Below are positions 1-7,300 of a DNA stretch of 64,000 nt, piece by piece. A program made the position numbers and the translations under genes. Location: contig NZ_JBPJSQ010000011.1 in NCBI RefSeq assembly GCF_051192575.1, positions 186,001-250,000 of the forward strand. The letters run 5' to 3'. Positions within the stretch are counted from its first letter, which is position 1, and each line of letters begins with the position of its first letter. Below the pieces are notes generated by a model. It searched no databases and had not been told where the DNA came from. It worked only from the letters and a program-made list of their open reading frames with translations. The stretch comes from Aestuariimicrobium soli (lineage in GTDB: Bacteria > Actinomycetota > Actinomycetes > Propionibacteriales > Propionibacteriaceae).

Positions 1-2
1 CC

Positions 3-536
3 AGCCTCGCCGAGGTCGCTGCCTGCACGTCGCTGACCGACCTGCGCGTGCGGGCCGTCGACCTGCCGGGATTCACGTCGGTCGAGCCGCTGCTGTCGCT
101 GTCGAACCTGGTGAGCCTCGAGCTCACGGGGGTGACCCGTCAGGCCGACCTGAGCGTGCTCGCCGGGTTGCCCGTCGAGCGGCTGCGCATCGATCTCGAC
201 GGCCACGACGGCACGTTCCTGCTCGACCTACCGCGGCTGACCCGGATCGTCATCTCGGGCGGGTCGGTGCCGGACGACTCCCGCGGGGTGATCGACGACA
301 TCGAACCGAGGCCCGCCCATGCGGGGTTGGCGGGGGTCTGCCTCGCGCTGGCCAAGCGGGGAGTGCAGGTCGTGACCTACGCGTATCAGCGCTCCTGGGT
401 GGGCCCGCTGCTCGATGAGGCCCACGGCGATCCGCAGGTCACGGTGGTCGAGCAGGCGGGGTTCGTGGCCCTCACCAACGATCCGAACCAGGCCGCCGCA
501 CTGAGCACCCGGTTGCGGTCGAACCTGCTGCCCTAG
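3..536 (+). CDS. Leucine-rich-repeat-like protein, C-terminal part (5' end outside window)
   Basis: The frame is open from the window edge, so the true start lies upstream. The first ~70 visible residues show repeating LxxLxxLxV units ('LLSLSNLVSLELTG', 'LAGLPVERLRIDL', 'LLDLPRLTRIVI') typical of bacterial leucine-rich repeats or immunity/SMI-like scaffold proteins. The C-terminal ~90 residues are non-repetitive. No catalytic motif is visible and the function is unknown. The stop TAG sits inside the -10 box of the next gene. Confidence 0.6.
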   Translation, partial: SLAEVAACTSLTDLRVRAVDLPGFTSVEPLLSLSNLVSLELTGVTRQADLSVLAGLPVERLRIDLDGHDGTFLLDLPRLTRIVISGGSVPDDSRGVIDDIEPRPAHAGLAGVCLALAKRGVQVVTYAYQRSWVGPLLDEAHGDPQVTVVEQAGFVALTNDPNQAAALSTRLRSNLLP

Positions 537-539
537 GCT
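534..539 (+). promoter_or_regulatory. -10 box of a leaderless promoter for the lactonase gene
   Basis: TAGGCT lies 6 nt before the ATG at 546, leaving no room for a Shine-Dalgarno sequence. It overlaps the stop codon of the upstream LRR-like gene. No clear -35 is seen. Confidence 0.5.
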
Positions 540-545
540 GGCGTC

Positions 546-1571
546 ATGCGTGATCTCGTCCTCGTGGCCAATGCCGGCGACGGCACCGTCTCCAGCTTCC
601 GCTTCACCGGGGGAACCCTCGAACCGCTGACCGCCAGCCCCGTCGGGCAGGGCTGCGGCACCTTCGTGGTGGACGAGGCGCGAGACCTGGTCTACGCCGC
701 CAGCAAGTCTCCCTCGATCGACACCTTCCGGCTCGATCGTGGCACCGGCACTCTGACCCGGCAGACGGTCGGAGACGAGGCGGTCTCGACCCCCGTCGAG
801 GCGTCCATGGCCTACGTCGACCTCGCCCACGACGGCTCCGTGCTGGTCGCCGCCTCGTACGGCGGTGACGTCGCGCAGACCTGGACCGTCGACGAGTCCG
901 GGGTGCTCACCGGCCCCGTCGCCCAGGTGGAGTGGCACCGGGCCCACTGTGTCGTCGTCCGGGGCGACCGGCTGTACGTGGTCTCGCTGGGTGCCGATCT
1001 CGTGGCCCAGTACGAGCTCTCACCTGCGGGGGAGCTCACCCCGCTCGATCCGCCGACGGCGGCGGCCCCGGCCGGCTCGGGCCCGCGGCACCTGGTGTTC
1101 GCCGCCGATGGACGCCACGCCTTCGTGGTCACCGAGTTCTCGGGCGAGGTGCTGACCTTCGACGTGGACGAGTCCACGGGTGCGCTCACCCCGAGCTCGG
1201 CGCGGGCGTTCTTCCCGCCCGACGCCGGGCTCTCGCACAGCCGACTCGGGGCACCGCCGCTCGAAGAACACCTCATCTGGGGAGCCGACGTGCACCAGGC
1301 CGGTGGTCACGTGCTGGCCACCGAGCGAACCACCTCGACGCTGGCCAGCCTGCCGCTCGCCGACGACGGGTCGCTCGGTGAACCCGTCGCCAGGCTGTCG
1401 ACCCCGACGCAGCCGCGTGGGTTCTGGGTGCTGGACGATGCCCGTCACGCCGTGGTCGCCGGCGAACGTGCCACCGAGGTGGCGCTCGTTGAGATCGCGG
1501 ACGACGGCTCGCTGGTCGAGCTCGGCCGGTTCGAGACCGGCGCCGGCGCCAACTGGGTGCGCGCGGTCTGA
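546..1571 (+). CDS. Lactonase-family beta-propeller protein
   Basis: 341 aa, the usual length for the lactonase family (PF10282) that includes 6-phosphogluconolactonase Pgl of E. coli. It contains blade-like repeats of the form 'F.ld..tG.L' such as 'TFRLDRGTGTLT' and 'TFDVDESTGALTP', and the family motif 'GSGPRHLVFAADGRHAFVVTE' region near residues 177-197. There is no signal peptide, so it is probably cytosolic. The substrate could be 6-phosphogluconolactone, but many actinobacterial members are uncharacterised. Transcription appears leaderless from its own -10 box. The gene converges with the lipid operon, whose last stop is 8 bp away. Confidence 0.8.
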   Translation: MRDLVLVANAGDGTVSSFRFTGGTLEPLTASPVGQGCGTFVVDEARDLVYAASKSPSIDTFRLDRGTGTLTRQTVGDEAVSTPVEASMAYVDLAHDGSVLVAASYGGDVAQTWTVDESGVLTGPVAQVEWHRAHCVVVRGDRLYVVSLGADLVAQYELSPAGELTPLDPPTAAAPAGSGPRHLVFAADGRHAFVVTEFSGEVLTFDVDESTGALTPSSARAFFPPDAGLSHSRLGAPPLEEHLIWGADVHQAGGHVLATERTTSTLASLPLADDGSLGEPVARLSTPTQPRGFWVLDDARHAVVAGERATEVALVEIADDGSLVELGRFETGAGANWVRAV

Positions 1572-1578
1572 CGCGGCC

Positions 1579-2673
1579 TCACAGGTCGCGGGCGAACAGG
1601 GCGTAGTGGTTGCAGGCCGTGATCAGCGACTTGGCGTAGATCGCCGTCGGGTTGTGTTCCGCGCTCAACGACCCCACCAGCCCCGCCCCACGGGCCAGGG
1701 TCTCCTGGGCGAGCTCCATGATCAGCGCCGCCCCGAGCCCGGGAACGGTGACGCCGGTCCAGGCCGACACATACCGCTCGGCCCGCAGCCGTCGGGGGGC
1801 GAATCGTCCGCGCAGCGCGCGCCCCAGCCGCAGCGCCGTCGGCCCCGACGAGGGGTGCAGCCCCAGCCCATGGTCGGGCAGCGCCACCTCGAAACCCTCG
1901 GTGACCCCGTCGCGTACCGCGAACCACACCATGCTCGGGTCGGCCACCAGCCTCAACCCATCGAAGGCCACCCCAAATCCGCGCCGTGACAACGGACGAT
2001 ACCCGGGCATGTCGGCGTAGAGCCGGTGGAAGAGATCGTGCAGCCGATCGAGCGTGAGCTCCCACTCGCCGGGCCTGGGGTGCACGAACTGCCAGTCGGC
2101 GAACCGCTCCCGGCGGGCCCGCAGGCGGGGCAACAGCCGGTCGAGATCGGCCGCCGGCACAGGGTCGTGGAAGGTGCTGGTCCAGCGCCCGCACTCCGAC
2201 ATTCCGGCCGCCTCGAACCAGGCGGCGTGATCGGGCGGGTTGAGCGGTTCCAGGAAGTAGGGGTCGCGCTCGAAGCCCGAGACCTTGAGGCGGTAGCGAT
2301 TCCAGAACGACCCGTCGATGGGGCCGACCAGCCGGCTGCGGCCGCTGTCGGCCGCCACCGTGGCCGCCCAGTCGAACAGCCGCAGGGCGACCGACTCGTC
2401 CGTGGCCTGCAGGAAGCCGACGTGCGCCTCGTCGGCGTGCTCCGGCGACGTCGTGGGGTGGGTCAGGGTGACCGCGATCCGGCCCACCGGACGGTCGCCG
2501 TGGCGGGCGATCACCCCCACCGTGGTGGCGCCCTCGCTGAGCGCGTGGCGCCCCAGCAGCAGCCCCCGTTCGACGTCGAGGTCGTTGCTCCACGTGCCCG
2601 GACGATTCAGCGCCGGCACCAGCGCGCAGAACTCGTCCACGTTCGCGAAGGTGACCGCGTGCAGGCTGATCAT
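1579..2673 (-). CDS. YghO/GNAT-like N-acyltransferase-fold protein, last gene of the lipid operon
   Basis: 364 aa. Residues ~55-180 resemble the GNAT core of YghO-type proteins: 'GRIAVTL' strand, 'VGFLQATDES', then 'LVGPIDGSFWNRYRL' and 'EPLNPPDHAAWFEAAGM', matching the family's pattern GF.e..d, GPi, NPpyy...le..GF. A second half (~200-364) has a weaker GNAT-like end ('LVGSLSAEHNPTAIYAKSL'). The substrate is unknown. Its ATG overlaps the stop of the upstream dikinase-like gene (ATGA), so it is translationally coupled to the lipid operon and may modify the lipid product or head group; this role is inferred only from position. Confidence 0.65.
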   Translation of the reverse strand: MISLHAVTFANVDEFCALVPALNRPGTWSNDLDVERGLLLGRHALSEGATTVGVIARHGDRPVGRIAVTLTHPTTSPEHADEAHVGFLQATDESVALRLFDWAATVAADSGRSRLVGPIDGSFWNRYRLKVSGFERDPYFLEPLNPPDHAAWFEAAGMSECGRWTSTFHDPVPAADLDRLLPRLRARRERFADWQFVHPRPGEWELTLDRLHDLFHRLYADMPGYRPLSRRGFGVAFDGLRLVADPSMVWFAVRDGVTEGFEVALPDHGLGLHPSSGPTALRLGRALRGRFAPRRLRAERYVSAWTGVTVPGLGAALIMELAQETLARGAGLVGSLSAEHNPTAIYAKSLITACNHYALFARDL

Positions 2674-4868
2674 GACTCCACCCTACGGACGATTCCGCGG
2701 CTGCCGTCGACCTCGACCGGGCTGCCTTCGGCCAGCAGGCGGGTGGCGTCGGTGACCCCGACCACGACCGGCACCCCGAGCTCGCGGGCGACGATGGCGG
2801 TGTGCGACAGCGCCGACCCCCGCTCGGCCACGACGGCCGCGCACCGAGGCAGCACGTAGATCCAGCCCGGGTCGGTGGTGGCGGTGACCAGCACCGCACC
2901 GTCGACGTCGGCGTCGAGCAGGTCGGCCGGGTCGTGCACCACCCGGACGACACCGCGACCGGAGCCCGACGAGACACCGCTGCCGCGCAGTTCGCCGGCG
3001 AGGGTGGCCTCCCCGGACGGCCGCGGAGCGCCCTGATCCACCAGTCGGTGCAGGTCCACCGGCCGGTGCAGGTCGAACGGTTCGCCGACGAAGGTCAGCC
3101 TGCGCAGGTCGGGCAGGCCCGCGAAGTCGTGCTGGTCGTGTTTGCGCGAGGCGACCCGAGCGGCTGCGTCGGCGGGAGGATCGAACAACTCGTCGATCGT
3201 CAGCCAGAACACGTCGTCAGGTGCCTCCACCGCTCCCGACTCGGCCAGCAGCACCCCCGCCCTCAGGGCGATGTCGCGCACCAGGCCGTGCACCCGGGCC
3301 CGGTCGAGCCGTGACGACTCCCGCAACCGGATGGCCTCGTCCGCCTTGGCCTGCAGCCAACCCCCGCTCCCGCGGGGGCGAGGCGGCCTCACCCGCCCCT
3401 GCCCGAACGCCGTCAGGGCCTGCACCACCAACCACGAATCGGTGCGAGGGGTGCGCGACTCGAGCTTGAGTTCGGCCAGTCCGCGGTCGCCGAACTCGTC
3501 GACCACGGCCCGCACCCGGTCGCGGAAGTCATCGCTCCCGGCCAGCCACTCGGCCGCCTGCTCCCGCGTGGTGATCCACGACAGGTCGGGCGCCGACCGG
3601 GCCAGGTCCGACCAGGCCAGCGCCGGCCGTAGGCTCTCGACCTCGGCGACCGCGCCGCCGCCGTTCGTGCCCGCGCCGGAAGGCAGCACGAACGCGCGCA
3701 CGTCGTTCAACAACGTCAGGTCCCAGTGCGAGACCAGGTCGTCGACGAGTCGGTCGAAGATCGACCGCAGGTCGGCGAGGTTGGTGGCCCGGGCGATCAG
3801 CGGACGAGCCCACGCGCTCGTCTCCCGCACCCGACGGGAGAGGTCGGTGAGCTCCCGAGGCGTCCGGTGCAGGGAGCGCACGAGGTTGACCACCACCCGC
3901 GCACGTTGGCGGGCGGTCACCCGTACTGCCGGACGATTGCCACCCTCGGGCACTCCCAGCGAGCGTCGCCAGATGGCGGTGTAGCGGTCGGCGAACGGCA
4001 TCAGCGCCATCACGCTGTACCAGTTCTCGAGCCGGTACCACAGGCGCCCCGTGTTGGCGACGGCCATGCCCGCCAGCACGGGAGCGAACTCCTCGACGAG
4101 GGCCGGGTCGTCGGCCAGTCGTTCGGCCAGCCGGGTGAAGACCAACCGGTAGGTGAGCGGCACGAAGCTGGCCGTGAGCGGAAGGACCAGCCCCGGGTAG
4201 TTCTCGACGATGTTCGAGGTGTCGAGGGTGATCGTCTGGCCGGCGGGCAGCGTGGTGATGCGTCGGCACTGCAGCAGCCACAGCTGGCCGTCGGCCCACG
4301 CCCATTCGAGGTCGACGGGGTGCCCGGCGGCCCGTTCGACTCGTCCGGCGGCCGCCACCAGTTGCCGGACGAGGTCGTCCGGCACGTCGGGCCCTCCCAC
4401 TTCCCTGTGTCGCCAGGCGCGTCCGTCGGCGGTCGACGTGGTCACCGTCGTGGTCGGACGGTCCCCGGCCACGACCGCCCCGGGCCCCTCACCGGCGCTG
4501 ACCACCACCAGGTCGAGCACGCCGGCGGGATCGGCGGAGAACACCACCCCCGACAGGTCGGCGTCGACCATCCGCTGCACCACGACCGTCATCGACGCCG
4601 TCGCCCCGCTCGCCCGGACGCGCTCGACGGCGTCGGCCACCCGGTCGGTGGGCACGTCGAGTTCGGTGAGGTAGTGCCCGGCCTTCGTCGCCAGCCCGTC
4701 CTCGTCGTCGGCGGACGAGCGCACGGCCCATCGTCCGCCCTCGCCCACCGCGGGAAGCTCGGGCACCGGCTCACCGGGGGCGATCTCGACCCAGTCGGGC
4801 ACCGGTTCGCCGGCGGCCCGCAGCAACCGCAGTCCCGCGGCCTTCCCGCCCATCAGAAGCGGCCCCAT
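2670..4868 (-). CDS. PEP-synthase/rifampin-phosphotransferase-like dikinase (paralogue A)
   Basis: 732 aa. N-terminal PPDK_N ATP-binding domain (~1-260): 'GGKAAGLRLL' start, 'WAVRSSADDEDG', 'VVQRMVDADLSGVVFSADP', 'LQCRRITTL'. The middle region (~270-620) is divergent. C-terminal PEP-utilisers swivel domain carries the phospho-histidine loop 'GSALSHTAIVARELGVP' (~690-706). There is no PEP/pyruvate TIM-barrel after the swivel, so the layout is that of rifampin phosphotransferase (RPH), which moves a phosphate from ATP to an alcohol. Substrate unknown. The start overlaps the UbiA stop as TGATG (4866-4870); an ATG at 4853 in the same frame is an alternative. Likely phosphorylates a lipid or prenyl intermediate, by inference from context. 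Confidence 0.75.
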   Translation of the reverse strand: MGPLLMGGKAAGLRLLRAAGEPVPDWVEIAPGEPVPELPAVGEGGRWAVRSSADDEDGLATKAGHYLTELDVPTDRVADAVERVRASGATASMTVVVQRMVDADLSGVVFSADPAGVLDLVVVSAGEGPGAVVAGDRPTTTVTTSTADGRAWRHREVGGPDVPDDLVRQLVAAAGRVERAAGHPVDLEWAWADGQLWLLQCRRITTLPAGQTITLDTSNIVENYPGLVLPLTASFVPLTYRLVFTRLAERLADDPALVEEFAPVLAGMAVANTGRLWYRLENWYSVMALMPFADRYTAIWRRSLGVPEGGNRPAVRVTARQRARVVVNLVRSLHRTPRELTDLSRRVRETSAWARPLIARATNLADLRSIFDRLVDDLVSHWDLTLLNDVRAFVLPSGAGTNGGGAVAEVESLRPALAWSDLARSAPDLSWITTREQAAEWLAGSDDFRDRVRAVVDEFGDRGLAELKLESRTPRTDSWLVVQALTAFGQGRVRPPRPRGSGGWLQAKADEAIRLRESSRLDRARVHGLVRDIALRAGVLLAESGAVEAPDDVFWLTIDELFDPPADAAARVASRKHDQHDFAGLPDLRRLTFVGEPFDLHRPVDLHRLVDQGAPRPSGEATLAGELRGSGVSSGSGRGVVRVVHDPADLLDADVDGAVLVTATTDPGWIYVLPRCAAVVAERGSALSHTAIVARELGVPVVVGVTDATRLLAEGSPVEVDGSRGIVRRVES

Positions 4869-5803
4869 CAGAAACGACCGAGGAAGAGGTTGACCGCGAC
4901 AGCCAGCACCATCAGTCCCTCGACCCCGTAGGTGTAGCGGTCGACCTTGGGGCCGAATGCGAACCGGCCGGGGTCGCGCAGCCAGCGGATGATCGTCCAC
5001 GTGATCCACGCCAGGTTCAGTACCAGCGGGATCATCGCCAACCGCGAGACGGCGAAGACCAGCGTCAGGTTGGTGAGCACGTCGACCCAGATGATGGCCA
5101 GCACGAACCAGGCGGCCTTCCGGTGACCCCACAGCGACGAGTAGGTGACGTAAGCGGTCTCCTCCTGCGGGGCGCGAATCTTGCGAGCGATCTCCCAGAT
5201 CAGGCTGGGGAAGTACATCGTCCACGCCAGCAGCACCGTGGTCAGGGTGAACGGCTGCAGTCCGTACTTGATGACGCCGAACGAGATCACGTAGATGTTC
5301 ATGATCATCATCACCGGGTTGTGGGTGACCAGGGCCAGGAACAGATTGGGTTGGATCCTGGCCCGCGCGAAGAACCACAGCGACATGGCCGCCCCGTAGG
5401 CGTAGAGCACGGCGAAGAAGGCGAGATTGTTCATCACGGCGACGTTGGCGGCCACCACCACGACGACGTTGATCACTTGCAGAATGCGCAGGTCGGACAG
5501 GCGCACCCGACCCGACGGCACCGCCCGGTGGGGGAACAGCCGGCGGTCGACCTCGGTGTCCTTCAAGTCGTCGGCGATGCGCAACATCAGCAGGAACCCG
5601 AAGACCGTGACGGTGCCGACGACCTCCTGCCAGCCCAGCTCGAAGTTGCGCACGTCGTAGTTGAGCAGCAGCACGAAATAGATCTCGAAGAACACAATCG
5701 CCGAGATCAACAGCCGCGACGCCGGTGGGTACATCTCGGCCAGGTAGTCGGCGATCCGGCCGAACCACGTGGGTCGGGCCGCGACGTCGGGCAGGTCAGG
5801 CAT
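4868..5803 (-). CDS. UbiA-superfamily prenyltransferase
   Basis: 311 aa integral membrane protein with about eight or nine hydrophobic segments, standard for UbiA. The first Asp-rich motif is visible as 'ADDLKDTEVD' followed by 'FPHRAVPSG' (~residues 77-98), matching the family's NDxxDxxxD...RPxPSG. The second Asp-rich motif, usually DxxxDxxGD-like, is replaced by 'EIARKIRAPQEE' then 'YSSLWG' (~200-225). Archaeal members (DGGGP synthase) attach the second isoprenoid chain to glycerol-phosphate; other members prenylate quinones or hemes. I chose the ATG at 5803 because the extension upstream lies in the psd frame shadow; it overlaps the psd stop by 8 bp. Confidence 0.8.
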   Translation of the reverse strand: MPDLPDVAARPTWFGRIADYLAEMYPPASRLLISAIVFFEIYFVLLLNYDVRNFELGWQEVVGTVTVFGFLLMLRIADDLKDTEVDRRLFPHRAVPSGRVRLSDLRILQVINVVVVVAANVAVMNNLAFFAVLYAYGAAMSLWFFARARIQPNLFLALVTHNPVMMIMNIYVISFGVIKYGLQPFTLTTVLLAWTMYFPSLIWEIARKIRAPQEETAYVTYSSLWGHRKAAWFVLAIIWVDVLTNLTLVFAVSRLAMIPLVLNLAWITWTIIRWLRDPGRFAFGPKVDRYTYGVEGLMVLAVAVNLFLGRF

Positions 5804-6665
5804 GGGCACGTCCGATCGGTTCGTGGGCGAGCACACGGGTCTCGACCGGGCTGTCGACCAGGTCGGCATCAAGGCTGATCCGCCCGGGCTCCAGCAGCAG
5901 CACCAGGGTCGACCCGCCGAGTTCGAACCGCCCGGCCTCCTCACCACGGACGGCCCGTGGGCCCGTGGCCAGGTCGATGCGCCCGACCAGCAGGGCGCCG
6001 ACCGCCACGAGGCAGACCCGCCCGAAGACCGGAGAGTCGACCAGCACCCAGCGGCGCGAGTTGGTGACCAGGAAGGGAGCCGTGCCCAGCGGGCCGACCG
6101 TGTGCAGCAGCCGGCGCGTGGTCGCGGCGCGCACGACGCGCCCCGAGACCGGGTGCGAGAAGCGGTGGGCGTCGTCCACCGTCAACCGCACCACGACCGC
6201 GGTGCCGTCCTCGAACTGGGCCGCCACCTCGGCGTCGCCGAGCAGTTCGGTGACGGTGAGCTCGTGGCTCTTCACGCGCAGCCGGTGCCCGTCGAGGGCC
6301 GCCACCCGCAGTTTCCCGTCGGCGGGGCTGAGCAGCAGGCGCTCGTCCGCAGGCACGGGGCGGGCGCCGGGGGCGAACCGGCGCACGAAGAACTCGGCGA
6401 AGCTGCGCCAGCCGTCCGCGGGGGGCTCGAAGTCTGTGAGGTCAATGCCGAACGACCGGACGAAACCGTCGATGCCCCGGCGCGAACCGGGCAGGCGGCG
6501 GGGGATCGCGGCCAGTTCCGAGAACCAGGGGTGGGTGACCAGCGGCAGCAGCCCCCGCAGGCGGCCGTGCAGCAGGCGCAGCCCGGCGTCGGCGAACTGC
6601 CGCTCGGGCAGCAGACGGCCGGTGCGGCGATCGCGCACCAGCGTGGGGGTCGCCTCGTCGGTCAC
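5796..6665 (-). CDS. psd: Phosphatidylserine decarboxylase proenzyme (or archaetidylserine decarboxylase)
   Basis: 289 aa. Pyruvoyl-dependent decarboxylase that converts a phosphatidyl-serine head group to ethanolamine. Visible motifs: 'SPADGKLR' (~110), the catalytic 'VDDAHRFSHP' (~160-169) and the self-cleavage site 'ELGGST' (~253-258), where the Ser becomes the pyruvoyl group; most family members have LGST, so the Gly-Gly-Ser-Thr form is a mild variant. Starts with GTG at 6665, overlapping the stop of the phosphatidyltransferase gene (GTGA). Paired with a CDP-alcohol transferase as in both bacterial PE and archaeal archaetidylethanolamine synthesis. Confidence 0.9.
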   Translation of the reverse strand: MTDEATPTLVRDRRTGRLLPERQFADAGLRLLHGRLRGLLPLVTHPWFSELAAIPRRLPGSRRGIDGFVRSFGIDLTDFEPPADGWRSFAEFFVRRFAPGARPVPADERLLLSPADGKLRVAALDGHRLRVKSHELTVTELLGDAEVAAQFEDGTAVVVRLTVDDAHRFSHPVSGRVVRAATTRRLLHTVGPLGTAPFLVTNSRRWVLVDSPVFGRVCLVAVGALLVGRIDLATGPRAVRGEEAGRFELGGSTLVLLLEPGRISLDADLVDSPVETRVLAHEPIGRAHA

Positions 6666-7300
6666 GAGGCCACGGCCCAGGCCACGATCACGGCCACCGC
6701 CAGCACCCCGAAGACCGCGTAGGCGGCCCCGCGCGGTTTGGTGACGGGCACGTCGATCACGAACAACAGCCCGAGCACCGCCAGCAGCCCCGCCCACCCC
6801 CAGCCGAGAGCCGCGGGCGCGAACCGGGCCAGCGGCCACGCCAGCACGGGCAGCACGAGGGCGGCGTAGGTCACCGGCAGACCGCGGTAGTGACTGACGG
6901 GCGTCGAGATCGTGGGGGGTTCGTCGCCGTCCGCATCCTGGGAGACCGTGAACGCCGCCAACCTGGTCACGCCGGCGGCCACGTAGAGCGCCCCCACGAC
7001 GGCGGCCACCCACGGGCCGGTGACGGTGGCCGCGATGGCCACCGGCAGCGCCAGGAACGACACCACGTCGACCAGCGAGTCCAACTGCACCCCGTGCGCA
7101 CGCTGGGCGGGCGAACGGGTCGTCGAGCGAGCGATCGGGCCGTCCGCGAGATCGCACAACCCGGCGATGACCAGCGCGATCACCGCTCCCGACAGGTGCC
7201 CGCCCACGGCCAGCACCATGCCCACCACGGCGACGGCACCGCCGGCCAGGGTGAGCCAGGTGGAGCAGTGCAGGCTGCCCACGAAGCCGATGCCGCTCAC
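6662..7300 (-). CDS. pssA: CDP-alcohol phosphatidyltransferase, PssA-like (phosphatidyl/archaetidylserine synthase)
   Basis: 212 aa polytopic membrane enzyme. The CDP-alcohol transferase signature DxxDGxxAR...GxxxDxxxD is complete: 'DLADGPIARS' then 'GVQLDSLVD' (~45-77). It should displace CMP from a CDP-activated lipid with an alcohol. The neighbouring Psd makes L-serine the most likely acceptor. GTG start; GTGA overlap with the upstream dikinase-like gene and with psd downstream. In actinomycetes pss and psd often occur together, but here they are embedded between CarS, UbiA and two dikinase-like genes. Confidence 0.85.
   Translation of the reverse strand: MSGIGFVGSLHCSTWLTLAGGAVAVVGMVLAVGGHLSGAVIALVIAGLCDLADGPIARSTTRSPAQRAHGVQLDSLVDVVSFLALPVAIAATVTGPWVAAVVGALYVAAGVTRLAAFTVSQDADGDEPPTISTPVSHYRGLPVTYAALVLPVLAWPLARFAPAALGWGWAGLLAVLGLLFVIDVPVTKPRGAAYAVFGVLAVAVIVAWAVAS

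Noticed and set aside
2670..5768. A 1032-codon open frame on the minus strand
   Set aside because: Only the part from 4868 down encodes a recognisable protein; the upstream third is the out-of-frame shadow of the UbiA gene, with no domain and Arg/Gly-rich composition.
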